Origin: Leptolyngbya sp. O-77
Lineage (GTDB): Bacteria > Cyanobacteriota > Cyanobacteriia > Elainellales > Elainellaceae
Direction: 5' to 3'
NCBI RefSeq assembly: GCF_001548395.1
Contig: NZ_AP017367.1
Coordinates: 3,075,001-3,139,000 of the forward strand
Length of the DNA stretch: 64,000 nt
Of the stretch, positions 17,624-26,190 are shown one piece after another. The notes below the pieces were generated by a model. That model was not told the origin of the DNA. It saw nothing but the letters and a program-made list of their open reading frames with translations, and made no database searches. Position numbers and translations under genes: made by a program. The first letter of the stretch is position 1; the number at the start of each line of letters is the position of its first letter.

Positions 17624-18157
17624 CTAGTCTGGTCTGGCTAAGTCTTGCCGGGTGTAATGTTTCACAAAAAGGAGGCAGTTCCGCTGATCGGGCGATCGCC
17701 GATAGTCTAGAATGTCCGCTGTTTTTTTCATCAGCAGCAGCCCCCGACCGCCTGCAGCATCCCGGTCTACCTCATCTGGAATCGCTTCCAGCATTTTTCG
17801 CAAATTAAACGTCGGGCCACAGTCCCAGATCTGAATTTCCAAAACCTCTTTGAAAATGGTGACGCTAATTTCGATTGGAGTGTCTGGTGAACAGTTGCGA
17901 TGAGCATGGCGGACGGCATTGGTAAAGCCTTCGGCCAGCGCCAACTGACATTGCAGCCAGACCAGCTCTGGAATGCCCGCGCATCGCAGGCCGTCAAACC
18001 AGTCCAAGACATGATTTAGCTCGCTGAGCTGGGTATCGACCTGAATCTGCTCGCTCCGGAGCATGGTCAACTGAGGCGATCGCGGTGCCGATCGGGCGGG
18101 CGAGACTTCGCAGGAAATCCTCGTCTCTTGGGAGGTGAAGCCGGAAGAGGACGACAT
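17624..18157 (-). CDS. Anti-sigma-factor-type serine kinase (HATPase, RsbW-like)
   Basis: A HATPase_c_2 domain protein of the RsbW/SpoIIAB type, which phosphorylates STAS antagonists and sequesters regulatory partners. After about 45 variable residues the GHKL ATP site follows: the N box LALAEGFTNAVRHAH, the G1 box WDCGP, and the G2-like stretch GRGLLLMKKTAD with a final beta strand. It is divergent from the response regulator-PP2C gene across 57 bases, so kinase and phosphatase are probably co-regulated. The STAS protein at 7.4 kb is a possible substrate (inference). Confidence 0.87.
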   Translation of the reverse strand: MSSSSGFTSQETRISCEVSPARSAPRSPQLTMLRSEQIQVDTQLSELNHVLDWFDGLRCAGIPELVWLQCQLALAEGFTNAVRHAHRNCSPDTPIEISVTIFKEVLEIQIWDCGPTFNLRKMLEAIPDEVDRDAAGGRGLLLMKKTADILDYRRSPDQRNCLLFVKHYTRQDLARPD

Positions 18158-18214
18158 AAACGCTTATCTTAATAACTATCGTCAAGGTGTCATTGCTCTA
18201 GCCCTAGTCTTCCC

Positions 18215-19375
18215 ATGCCGCAGATTCTTATCATCGACGACGACTCAATGATTCAAACAGTTTTGAAAAAAGCGCTGCAATCCCAGGGCTATGAGGTTGC
18301 GATCGCAGAGGACGGGGAGACTGGGCTAGCGCTAGCCGAAAAGCTGCGGCCCGCGCTAATTGTGTCGGATTGGGTGATGCCAGGACTAGACGGGCTAGAG
18401 GTTTGCCGCCGGGTCAAGGCAAATCCGGATTTGTCCACTACCTTCTTCATCTTACTCACAGCTCAGAGTGCTGTGGAAGATCGAATTCAGGGCTTGGATA
18501 CGGGCGCGGATGACTTTTTGGCGAAACCGATTGAAATTAATGAGCTTCAGGCGCGAGTGCGGGCGGGGCTACGGCTGCACTCGCTGAGTGAAGATTTGCA
18601 AACCCAAAAGCGCCTGCTCGAAAAGGAGCTATCGGAAGCCGCCTCCTACGTGCGATCGCTCCTCCCGGCTCCACTGACGGGCGACATTGAAATCGACAGC
18701 CGCTTTATTCCCTCCAGCCAGCTTGGGGGCGACTGTTTTGACTATTTTTGGCTCGACCCAGACTATCTGGCGATGTATTTGCTGGATGTGTCGGGGCACG
18801 GACTGGGCGCGGCGCTGCCGTCGATTACGGTGCTAAACCTGCTGCGATCGCAGTCGTTGCCCAATGTCAACTTTTACCAGCCCCACGTTGTGCTACGGGC
18901 GCTGAATGAAGCCTTTCAGATGGACAGCCAGCACGACAAGTACTTTACCATCTGGTATGGCGTGTACAACAAAGTCAAGCGGCAGCTCACCTACGCCTGC
19001 GCCGGACATCCGCCCGCTGTGCTGATGCCGGGACGACTGCTGCCCCAGCCGGATAAACCCTCTGAGACTTGCCTGCTGGGGATGCGTCGAGTGCCGATCG
19101 GGATGCTGTCTGATACCATCTTTGAGAGCGATCGCTGCACCATTCCCCCCGGCAGCCTGCTGTATATCTTCAGCGACGGCATCTATGACTTGCCCAGTTC
19201 TGCGGGGCAGCCCACTTGGGGATTGCATCCGTTTATCAACACTTTGTCTAACTTTGCATCCAGTGGTGCAACTACTATCCCGAATCTCGATCTCTTGCTG
19301 CAAGCAGTTCGCAGTCAGGGCGGCGTGTCTACTTTTAGCGATGATCTGTCTATTCTGCAAATCGCGTTTCACTAA
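18215..19375 (+). CDS. Response regulator with PP2C-type (SpoIIE/RsbU) phosphatase output
   Basis: An N-terminal receiver (about 1-120) has the acidic pair in IIDDDSMIQTVLKKA, the phospho-acceptor in IVSDWVMPGLDGLEV, and the Lys in DDFLAKPIEI. A short coiled linker (SEDLQTQKRLLEKELSEA) leads to a PPM phosphatase domain with GGDCFDYF, LLDVSGHGLGAALPSI, FSDGIYD and DDLSIL, carrying the Mg/Mn-binding aspartates. Such proteins dephosphorylate STAS antagonists, so a two-component signal would control a partner switch. It is divergent from the RsbW-like kinase. No sensor kinase lies next to it. Confidence 0.93.
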   Translation: MPQILIIDDDSMIQTVLKKALQSQGYEVAIAEDGETGLALAEKLRPALIVSDWVMPGLDGLEVCRRVKANPDLSTTFFILLTAQSAVEDRIQGLDTGADDFLAKPIEINELQARVRAGLRLHSLSEDLQTQKRLLEKELSEAASYVRSLLPAPLTGDIEIDSRFIPSSQLGGDCFDYFWLDPDYLAMYLLDVSGHGLGAALPSITVLNLLRSQSLPNVNFYQPHVVLRALNEAFQMDSQHDKYFTIWYGVYNKVKRQLTYACAGHPPAVLMPGRLLPQPDKPSETCLLGMRRVPIGMLSDTIFESDRCTIPPGSLLYIFSDGIYDLPSSAGQPTWGLHPFINTLSNFASSGATTIPNLDLLLQAVRSQGGVSTFSDDLSILQIAFH

Positions 19376-19433
19376 TTGCAGCCGATCACCCCGCCAACAC
19401 ACAAATGGGACATACTTACTCGATGCGTGAATC

Positions 19434-19471
19434 AAAAAAAGGTGTGCCACTCTAAGAGCGAGCAGCACACC
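19434..19471 (-). terminator. Rho-independent terminator of the LamG-protein gene
   Basis: On the minus strand GGTGTGC and GCACACC form a 7-bp stem around a 17-base loop and are followed by seven T. It lies 45 bases past the stop of the minus-strand gene ending at 19516. Confidence 0.75.
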
Positions 19472-19515
19472 CCACGATTTACAGAACCCTCAGGCAATTG
19501 GTTGCCGGGAGTCGC

Positions 19516-21793
19516 TTATTGCACCTGGCCTTGCAGCACCGAATCTGGGAACACCTGGTAGTAGCGGCTCATGTATTCGATGATGTAGCTCTCGGCGCTG
19601 GCCAGTTCTGGCATAAACCGAGAAATGACCTCACGAATTGCATCTGCCAGATCGCCGTAGCTGCGTGTTTTCGACTGCACGTAGGGTTCCAATCGTTTGA
19701 TCAGTTCCCAGTTGCTTTCGATGTTGGCGGCGCGCAGTGTGTCTTCTGCCGGAGATGCGGCGGGAGAGCCATACCGGGGCAGCACGCGGCTGACATAGGT
19801 GACGCGGTGCATGACGCGCCAGGGCTTGCCGACTTTTTGCTTGATCGACTGACGGAGGGCGATCGCATTCGGGTCATTGCTCTGCTCCAGCCACGCCCGG
19901 TCGATCACTTTGTTTTCAAAGTCCTTGAAGTGTTCCTGGCTGGGTTCCAGATAGAACGTCATAAAGCGATAGCCATCGACCTTGCCGGGGCACTTAGCGC
20001 GATCGCCCTTGGCATCATACAGCGACAGACCCAACCGTTCCGCCTGCTGCGGGTTGGCGACCTGGATGTTGCGCTCCACATCCAGATCCACCGTCACGCC
20101 GAAGGAGCTTTGGGAGGCGCTGGTCTTGGTTTTGGTGAGGGTCTGGCTGCCGCCCCAGAAGGACTCCAGCTCAAAGTTCACCGCAACTCCGGCGATCGCC
20201 GTGTTGAAGTCCATATAGCCCCCAATTTGACCCGACACCGAGAATGTGCCGCCAATCACCTCTTGCTGGGTCTCCATAAACTGCTGCGTTTCGGCAAACA
20301 GCCCGCCGTCCGCCGTCCAAACGTAGGTGTTGAATAGGTTGCGCCGTGTCAGTTCGGGTAGCTTATCTTCCTGATTCAGAGCAATGCCGCCTTCGATCGC
20401 TGCACCGATGCTGGTTCCCACTAGGGGGAGAACGGGTGTCCCTCGCGCCATGCCCTTTTTGCCCGCAGGTTCTACGTCATAGCTGCGATAGTCGGCCTCT
20501 AGCTCCTTCTGCTCCCGCTCGATGCGCTGCTTCAGGGCATAGGCTTCGATTGGCTTGAAGTAGCTGCGGTCGGGGCTAGAGTCGGTGGCGTTGGGATAAT
20601 CCACCGCATCGACATTCAGCCCCACGCGACCGTCCAGCGTCCCCTGCTTCACATACTTGGGATTCATTGGGAACATGATCACGTTCCAGTCTTTGGGGAT
20701 GTCGGGGTTGGGCTGCATCCGCAGGGCCACCGTCACCCGCCGCGCCGGGTCGCGATGCTTCAGCCGCATCACAAACACATCCGCCGTTTCCGACTGCACC
20801 AGCGCAAAGCCGACGTTTTTCGGCACATAGCGCTTACCCAGTTCGGGATAGCGCGGCCGGGCATCGGCTTCCCAGTCGCCCTGAGCAGTCAAGCGGCTGA
20901 GGGTGTTGGTGGTTTTGCCAAAGCTGACGGTGCTGCTTTGCAGCCAGCTTGTGTTGGTTTCCATATTGCCCTTGATGCCCAGCACTAGGTTCGTGTTGAC
21001 GGTTTCCACCACCAGCCCAAACCCAGCCTCGTTTTTCACCTTAAAGCCCGCACCGAGCTTCATATTGAGGGCAGTTTTATAGCTGCGATCGCCCGTGTTG
21101 GCGTAGGTGTACATCATCTGGTCGGCTTCGGTGAGTTCCACCGTGCTGACCTTTTCGTAGGTATCGCGCACCGTTAGGTTTTCGCTGGGCACGGGCGGCG
21201 CACCCTCGATAAAGCCGATGAGCTGCGGGTCATACTGCGCCTGCCCCACCCACTCCAGCTCCAGATCGCCGACCTTGTAGCCCGTCAGCAGCCGCCACTG
21301 GCCGTTGCGGATGTAGGCGTAGCAGCGCTTCATCACGCCTATCAGGTTGCCCGCCGAATCGGATTGCATATCGCCGTATTCCTGCACCGCAGGCGCGTTT
21401 GTCAACACGTCATGAAAGTCGGTCTTGACCTGGGCCAGGGCGCTGCGAACCTGGGCGGTTTCTGTGCTGACGGGGGCCGTAGACAGGGCGAAGTAAGCCA
21501 GGGTCGCGTCCGTCAGCGGCGAGTTGGGCGCAGTGCCTGGAATCGCCAGATGCAGCCCGCGTCCAGAGCCATCTTGCAGTGTGTTGCTCACTTCGCTGGC
21601 GTGGTAGTAGGCGAGGAGCTGTTCAAAATCACCCGCGATCGGACGGAACAGATTATCTTGAACTTGCTCCAGCGTGCGGGCGACTTTCCAGATGCGAACT
21701 TCGTCCAGTTCGCCTGTGAAGGCGTGGCGCTGCAACGCTGGGTTAGCGGTCGGAGCGCTTGCATCCGTACCCAGCGAAAATCCAGGTGTACCC
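19516..21793 (-). pseudogene. LamG-domain protein, 5'-truncated by an insertion sequence
   Basis: The visible 750 residues start inside a LamG/concanavalin-like domain, whose end FTGELDEVRIWKVARTLEQVQDN is typical, and continue into a long beta-rich region I cannot name (EADQMMYTYAN, NAGFGLVVETVN-like stretches, FPMNPKYVKQGTLDG) and an acidic helical C-terminus. The upstream part is missing: exactly at 21793/21794 the coding sequence meets the terminal repeat of an IS. The frame stays open into the IS to a GTG/TTG near 21948, but those about 50 residues are antisense IS sequence, not protein. An intact homologue would be much longer and probably secreted. A terminator follows. Confidence 0.75.
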
Positions 21794-22045
21794 CTGGTTG
21801 ACTGACAAAACTTGAAAAGGAGGGAGGCTAAGCCCTTGGTAAAAGGGCACTCGCGGATTAGTGTGAAAGTTACCACACAAACACAACTGAACCATGCGAA
21901 CCTCCCGTCTTTATGATCAGCGATGTGACCTTTTGGGTCAATCCACACAATGGGCAGATCGCCGTCATCTGCAAACCCTGATTTGGATGGTGATTGGACT
22001 AATTTGTAGTGAATGCATCAACCTCACCAAATGGGGTGTGGTATT
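21794..22045 (+). mobile_element. Left-end fragment of an IS4-like insertion sequence
   Basis: The fragment starts with the terminal repeat CTGGTTGACTGACAAAA, the same as both ends of the 301-bp element at 48.1 kb. From about 21894 it encodes the start of a transposase (MRTSRLYDQRCDLLG, WADRRHLQTLIWMVIGLI, INLTKWG), the N-terminal pattern of cyanobacterial IS4-type transposases. The frame ends shortly after TKWG and no right terminal repeat is found, so the rest has been lost. Confidence 0.7.
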
Positions 22046-22114
22046 ACCTTTTAGTAAAGGACAGAGGAAACGTTGAGCCTGCCCTGTTCTGTCAGATTCT
22101 CTCTGACACGGCGA

Positions 22115-22183
22115 TTATAATCGTGGACGGTTCTTGGAGATGTCATGAGACCCACAGGTTGGGCAGGTCATCTCGATGGTCAT
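22115..22183 (-). mobile_element. IS1-family InsA N-terminal fragment
   Basis: An ATG at 22183 starts MTIEMTCPTCGSHDISKN, the zinc-ribbon start of IS1-type InsA proteins (CPxC near the N-terminus, then S-x-D-I-x-K-N). The frame stops after about 22 codons and nothing of InsB is seen. It is a relic adjoining the IS4-like scrap. Confidence 0.55.
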
Positions 22184-22271
22184 GGAGCCTACTCCCCCAA
22201 AATCTACGAATATGACAGCTTTACCTTTTTTATATCCTTTACGATAATCCACCACCTGAAATTTTCGATTG

Positions 22272-22345
22272 GGGATTGGGGAGTTTGGATTTTGGATTGG
22301 GAGGTTGACCGGCCAAAATCCAAAATCCAAAACCCAAAATCGCCC
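22272..22345. repeat. Long hairpin repeat at the 3' end of duplicated unit 1
   Basis: TTTGGATTTTGGATT (22284-22298) pairs perfectly over 15 bp with 22317-22331 across an 18-base loop; AAACCCAAAATC copies follow. It lies just past the stop of the 99-aa gene on the minus strand and may end its transcript. The same motif family recurs at 31.34 kb, 23.54 kb and 53.7 kb. Confidence 0.7.
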
Positions 22346-22355
22346 TTATCTGTTC

Positions 22356-22655
22356 TTACTCATTCGCGCTAGGGTTGCTCCGCATTTCGCGGTGCAGGCA
22401 GCGCAGCACTTCGCCGGGTTGCTCGGCGTTGAGGACGATGCCGTTGGGCGGAAATTCGAGGGCGTGCGTCCACTCGAAGCGTTCGGCATAGCGGAGCAGG
22501 TGCAGCCGGTCGATGGCCAGTTGCGCGTCTTCGGGCAGGCCGATGATGTAGTGGCGCAGGCGGCGACGGCGCGGCAGTTCGCAGGTGAGCGGCGGCAGCG
22601 AAAACTGGGTCGCCTCCGAGCGCGGGGACGACCAGGTGTATTGAATTGTCAGCAT
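22356..22655 (-). CDS. 99-aa conserved hypothetical protein, copy 1
   Basis: I do not recognise a named family. The protein starts MLTIQYTWSSPRSEATQF, has a basic patch LPRRRRLRHYIIGLPEDAQ and a segment LHLLRYAERFEW, and no signal or membrane segment. A second copy at 31421-31720 differs at about five of 99 residues. The ATG is preceded by GGAGGAAACCCCAA, a strong Shine-Dalgarno that is buried in predicted stems of a ~240-nt leader. A consensus promoter at 22900-22928 and a 3' hairpin complete the unit. The near identity of the two copies, including the leader, indicates recent duplication or gene conversion. Function unknown; the fine-tuned leader argues that it is a real, regulated gene. 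Confidence 0.78.
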   Translation of the reverse strand: MLTIQYTWSSPRSEATQFSLPPLTCELPRRRRLRHYIIGLPEDAQLAIDRLHLLRYAERFEWTHALEFPPNGIVLNAEQPGEVLRCLHREMRSNPSANE

Positions 22656-22893
22656 TTGGGGTTTCCTCCAGGAAACGAGTGGGGTAGGAAACCCCGAAAT
22701 GTTGGCCGCCCCCGGAGGTGAAGCACTGGGACAGGGCGGCCTACAATGGACGCAGCCCTGAGACAGGCGGTGACTGTCGAGGGGTCAGGCGTTGGTGGGT
22801 GCTGCTAACACCTGCCAATGCCGTGGATGACTAAACGACCAAAATTTCGGGGGAAAGGTAAGCCGCGCTGACTTGGGGTCATTCACAGCTTGA
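22656..22893 (-). promoter_or_regulatory. Structured 5' leader (candidate riboswitch/RNA regulator), copy 1
   Basis: Read on the minus strand, the leader runs from the predicted start near 22893 to the ATG at 22655. Stem A pairs CCTGA-GACAG with CTGTC-...-TCAGG (22757-22766 and 22774-22789). Stem B pairs GGCCGCCC (22704-22711) with 22734-22741. Stem C pairs GGGGTTTCCT with AGGAAACCCC (22658-22667 and 22686-22695), directly over the Shine-Dalgarno. A second GTTTCC (22671-22676 complement) can pair with the same SD-side GGAAAC, so two upstream strands compete for it, a switch-like layout. All stems are kept in copy 2, with changes falling mostly in loops. Confidence 0.6.
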
Positions 22894-22899
22894 TGGACG

Positions 22900-22928
22900 A
22901 TTGTACTGGATGCGATCGCCCTCGTCAA
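22900..22928 (-). promoter_or_regulatory. Consensus sigma70-type promoter of duplicated unit 1
   Basis: On the minus strand TTGACG (-35) and TACAAT (-10) are separated by exactly 17 bases, with a HIP1 octamer inside the spacer. Both hexamers and the spacing are identical in copy 2 at 31966-31994. The start point would be near 22893. Confidence 0.7.
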
Positions 22929-23005
22929 TTGTCCTATGCCAGCCACCCCACGTCTTCTCCTTCCACAACACAGCACACCGCATCCCCAGGTTCCCCAATC
23001 TCAGG

Positions 23006-23389
23006 TCAGGAAGGGCGATAGGCCGTCACTTCGATTTCTATTCGCATATTCAAATCGGCTAATCCCGCCACGATCATCGTTGAAGCGGGGCGGATCTCTC
23101 CGAAGTATTTTCGCAGCACGGGCCAGCAGGGTTCAAAGTCTTCTCGGTTGGGCACGATGTAGCGAACGCGCACCACATCCGCCAGAGAAAACCCGGCTTC
23201 GTCCAGGGCGGCGCTGATATTTTTCAGGGTTTGTTCTGCCTGCTCTACTACGTCGTCCGAAATCGTCATGGTGCGATAGTCGTAGCCCGTGGTGCCCGAC
23301 ACAAACGCCCAATCGCCCTCCACCACAACGCGAGAGTAGGCGACTTCACGTTCAAAAAAGGAACCGGAGGAAATCAGGCGGCGACTCAT
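23006..23389 (-). CDS. RidA/YjgF family enamine/imine deaminase
   Basis: RidA proteins hydrolyse reactive enamine/imine intermediates such as 2-aminoacrylate and form trimers. The 127-aa product starts MSRRLISSGSFFEREVAYSR and contains VSGTTGYDYRTMTI, QAEQTLKNISAALDEAGFSLADVVRV, and the C-terminal RPASTMIVAGLADLNMRIEIEVTA, where canonical RidA has an Arg and a Glu in the active pocket; both are present (RPAST, IEIEV). I chose the ATG at 23389; the frame continues 47 codons upstream but without homology. This belongs to the RidA-like subgroup often annotated as a putative translation inhibitor, so the exact substrate is uncertain. Confidence 0.88.
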   Translation of the reverse strand: MSRRLISSGSFFEREVAYSRVVVEGDWAFVSGTTGYDYRTMTISDDVVEQAEQTLKNISAALDEAGFSLADVVRVRYIVPNREDFEPCWPVLRKYFGEIRPASTMIVAGLADLNMRIEIEVTAYRPS

Positions 23390-23564
23390 GATGAAGAGAA
23401 ATGAGGTTTTAGGTTGCAGAAATCTGGACAGCACCACGCCCTCATTACGAAGGAGGCAATTATATTTAAGTCTCGCAAACAGCGCTCCAGATGGAATCAC
23501 GAAAAGCCTTTCAGCCTCCTGGACTAGCAATCTAAAATCGCCAATCTAAAATCCAAAATTAACC

Positions 23565-24191
23565 TCAGTCCGACTGCCGGGACTGCAAGTAGGAGCGCAG
23601 CAGCAACAGGCTGGAAATCGACTTGGAATCCACCGCTTCCCCGTCTAGGATGGCTTGCTCTAGCTCCTGCGGGGTCAACAAGAGGGTTTCCAGATCCTCA
23701 TCTTCATCCAATCCTGGCGGCGTGTCTAGCTTCTCCAACTCCGTTGCTAGGTAGGTGTAAATAATCTCGTCGGAATAGCCCGGAGCCAGGAAAAACTGCC
23801 CCAGCTTGTGCCACTGGCTGGCTTTGTAACCGGTCTCTTCCTGAATTTCGCGCTGGGCAGTGGTTAGTGGGTCTTCGTCTTTCTCGATCGTGCCTGCGGG
23901 AAACTCCAGCAGTCGCCGCGATGCCGCAAAGCGATATTGCCGCACCAGCACCAGCTTGCCCTCTGCCGTCATGGGCACGGCCACTGCCCCGCCCGGATGC
24001 CGCACACATTCCCAATCGCCCTCGGCTCCGTTTGGCAGGCGCAGGCGGCTCACCTCAAAGTTGAACTTGCGTCCCTGAAAGAGGAGCTTTTGCTTGAGGC
24101 GCTGGGGAGGTTCGTGGGCCATGGTCTGGAAGGGGTAGGTAGCGAGATTTTGGAGTGAGGGGGTGGCGGGAGACGGTTTGGAGGATGCCAT
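23565..24191 (-). CDS. NUDIX hydrolase, ADP-ribose pyrophosphatase type
   Basis: The Nudix box GTIEKDEDPLTTAQREIQEETG lies at about residues 101-122 with the Glu cluster that binds Mg2+. Flanking features, RHPGGAVAVPM, VLVRQYRFAASRRLLEFPAG and PGYSDEIIYTYLAT, match the ADP-ribose pyrophosphatase group (NudF-like), in which RQYR and the LEFPAG strand form the substrate pocket. The ATG overlaps the TGA of ispF by one base (TGATG), so the two are translationally coupled; an alternative ATG at about 24122 would shorten the protein to MAHEPPQRLK. Confidence 0.92.
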   Translation of the reverse strand: MASSKPSPATPSLQNLATYPFQTMAHEPPQRLKQKLLFQGRKFNFEVSRLRLPNGAEGDWECVRHPGGAVAVPMTAEGKLVLVRQYRFAASRRLLEFPAGTIEKDEDPLTTAQREIQEETGYKASQWHKLGQFFLAPGYSDEIIYTYLATELEKLDTPPGLDEDEDLETLLLTPQELEQAILDGEAVDSKSISSLLLLRSYLQSRQSD

Positions 24192-24670
24192 CACGCTCGC
24201 ATCAGCAGCGCTACTGCGTAGGCCGCGATCCCCTCTTCTCGTCCGACGGGGCCCAGCTTTTCGTTGGTGGTGGCTTTGATGCCGATTTGATCCGGGGCGA
24301 GTTGGAGGGTGGTGGCGAGGCGATCGCGCATTGTTTTAATGTGCGGCTTCAGTTTGGGCCGCTCTGCCACGATGACAGAATCGATATTTCCAATCTGCCA
24401 ACCTTGTGACTGAATTAGCGCGTGGACTTGTTCCAGCAGCTTCAGGCTGTCGGCTCCGGCCCACTGCGGGTCGGTGGGCGGAAAGTAGTGCCCAATATCG
24501 CCCAGGCTGAGCGCTCCCAGCATCGCGTCCATGATGGCGTGGGTCAGCACATCGGCATCGCTGTGGCCCAGCAGCCCCAGTTCATGGTCTATCTTAATGC
24601 CGCCCAGGATGAGGGGGCGATCGCCCACCAGTCGATGAATGTCGTAGCCGTTCCCAATCCGAATCGCCAT
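24191..24670 (-). CDS. ispF: 2-C-methyl-D-erythritol 2,4-cyclodiphosphate synthase
   Basis: IspF is the fifth enzyme of the MEP isoprenoid pathway, which cyanobacteria need for carotenoids, phytol and quinones. The zinc site is visible: GNGYDIHRL (Asp10, His12) and His44 in DADVLTHAIMDAMLGAL; also the conserved LLGHSDADV, GDIGHYFPPTD, IQSQGWQIGNIDSVIVAERPK (as two blocks) and ATTNEKLGPVGREEGIAAYAV. Length (159 aa) is normal. It overlaps the following NUDIX gene by one base. This gene is normally essential. Confidence 0.96.
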   Translation of the reverse strand: MAIRIGNGYDIHRLVGDRPLILGGIKIDHELGLLGHSDADVLTHAIMDAMLGALSLGDIGHYFPPTDPQWAGADSLKLLEQVHALIQSQGWQIGNIDSVIVAERPKLKPHIKTMRDRLATTLQLAPDQIGIKATTNEKLGPVGREEGIAAYAVALLMRA

Positions 24671-24783
24671 AGAGTTTCAGAATTTCGTGGAAAGAGTTTC
24701 GTGGAAAGTGTGTTGCAGAAAAGATGCTCTCTCACGCTAAGCCCTGCTCGAAAGCGGGCGATCGCCCAGCGCCCAATTGCAAG

Positions 24784-25650
24784 CTAATTACTGCCCCCTT
24801 GTCGCAACCGATCTGCCTGTTGCAGTGCGGCGCTGCTGTTCTCCCGGTAAAGCACGACGCGGTTTTGGGCAGTGGTATAGCGGCTGTCGGTAGCAGGCAC
24901 TTGGGCCATGAGATCGGACGCTCGCTGCCATCGGCTGGCCAGGTCTAGCCAGTCGGCCGAGGTTTGCGCCGTTTGCCCATCGCGCACGGCCGCCTCTGCC
25001 AGCCGCACCGCTTGGACAAAGGGATCGGGCGTGGGGGCAGGCGCAGGAGACGGGGACGACTCCACTGGCGAGGCCGGCGCGACGACCTGCTCCATCGGCT
25101 TGGGAAGAGAAATGCCCAGCCAGTCGGCCAGGGCCCAGCCCACCAGCAGCGCCAGCACCCCCAGGCTCAGCCCGCCAATCAGAATGCCCCGCCAAAACTG
25201 TTTCTTGGCGCGTGCCTCGGTGGGGGATTGGGCCGCAGGTTTAGCAATGTCGAGCATTCGGTTATAGCGCCAGTCTTCGACCATGCGCTGGAGCGGGTTG
25301 GGCTGGGGCAGGGTAATTTCTTGCGACCAGAGGAGTTGTTTTTTGGGGTCGCGCTGGATATCCTCAAGCCAGAGAAGCTGCTGCTCTCGCACAATACGGC
25401 TGTTGATATTGACACGACGAATGCCATTGGGACTGAGCCGCTCCAAGATGTAGCGGACATCTTCAACGAGCGACTGCTGTTCCAACTGTTCCAGCGTCTC
25501 CGCCTCGCATAAAAGCTGAAGCACGCCGTGATCCAGCACCGCACGAGTCCGCACGCCAGCATCCGCCAGCCGTTCGTTTAGCACCTGAATAATCGCCGAC
25601 ACGCTTCCTTGGCGTGCCTGACGCTCGATATCGTCGATGGGGTCTACCAT
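24784..25650 (-). CDS. Single-pass membrane protein, conserved in cyanobacteria, function unknown
   Basis: The 288-aa protein has a soluble N-terminal domain of about 150 residues (MVDPIDDIERQARQGSVSAI, LNERLADAGVRTRAVLDHG, IRRVNINSRIV), a transmembrane helix near 161-183 (GILIGGLSLGVLALLVGWAL), a Ser/Pro/Ala linker (SPVESSPSPAPAPTPDP) and a C-terminal helical domain (WLDLASRWQRASDLMAQVP, ALQQADRLRQG) that resembles a TPR-like repeat. The N-terminal domain is of the kind found in other cyanobacterial proteins without a known role. It lies upstream of ispF, same strand, about 110 bases away. Confidence 0.75.
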   Translation of the reverse strand: MVDPIDDIERQARQGSVSAIIQVLNERLADAGVRTRAVLDHGVLQLLCEAETLEQLEQQSLVEDVRYILERLSPNGIRRVNINSRIVREQQLLWLEDIQRDPKKQLLWSQEITLPQPNPLQRMVEDWRYNRMLDIAKPAAQSPTEARAKKQFWRGILIGGLSLGVLALLVGWALADWLGISLPKPMEQVVAPASPVESSPSPAPAPTPDPFVQAVRLAEAAVRDGQTAQTSADWLDLASRWQRASDLMAQVPATDSRYTTAQNRVVLYRENSSAALQQADRLRQGGSN

Positions 25651-25728
25651 AATCGCTTGGCAGCAGCCTGATGGCGTTTCCAGTGATTTTAAGACTACGG
25701 TTTGTAGAAAATCATTGTAAACAAAGAA

Positions 25729-25751
25729 GGGCGATCGGAATGCGATCGCCC
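25729..25751. terminator. HIP1-based hairpin, possible terminator
   Basis: GGGCGATCG and CGATCGCCC form a perfect 9-bp stem with a 5-base loop, made from two HIP1-like half sites. TTTATT follows on the plus strand and TTCTTTGTTT on the minus strand, so it could stop transcripts in either direction. Confidence 0.5.
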
Positions 25752-26190
25752 CTTTATTATGTATGCTCCGAACCCTATCACCAGGTTTTTATAGTATCGC
25801 TTTATCCAGCGGCGACAAACTTTCAAGTGCCCCTGATTGTCGTATCTGTGCTTCACCAGTCCCAAAACCGGATCTGCTTCACTGCCACGTTTTTGGTTAC
25901 GTTTGTCCAGTAAATAGGAACTGGCTACGGAATTCCTCAGCGCTATTCTATCCGCCCCGTTTCCGCCCGCTACGTGCCCTTCCCAGTCGCCTGATTGACA
26001 GCCGCACTAGCCCCATCCCGCAGGCAAACTTAAACGCTCTTAAAGACTCATCGGAACTGAATCCAAAAAACTGGCCGCCTAAAGAGTTCGTTTGACGTAG
26101 CGGACGAAACGCGGGCCACCACGCCACCCGTATCGCGGCATACGTCCAAAGTATCCGCCGTGAAAGTGGAAACCTTTCTAATCTCGTACC

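Noticed and set aside
19498..20337. Plus-strand frame of 279 codons opposite the LamG gene
   Set aside because: Antisense of the LamG-protein frame, with no RBS and a composition (many His, Gln, Gly, Arg) typical of a shadow frame.
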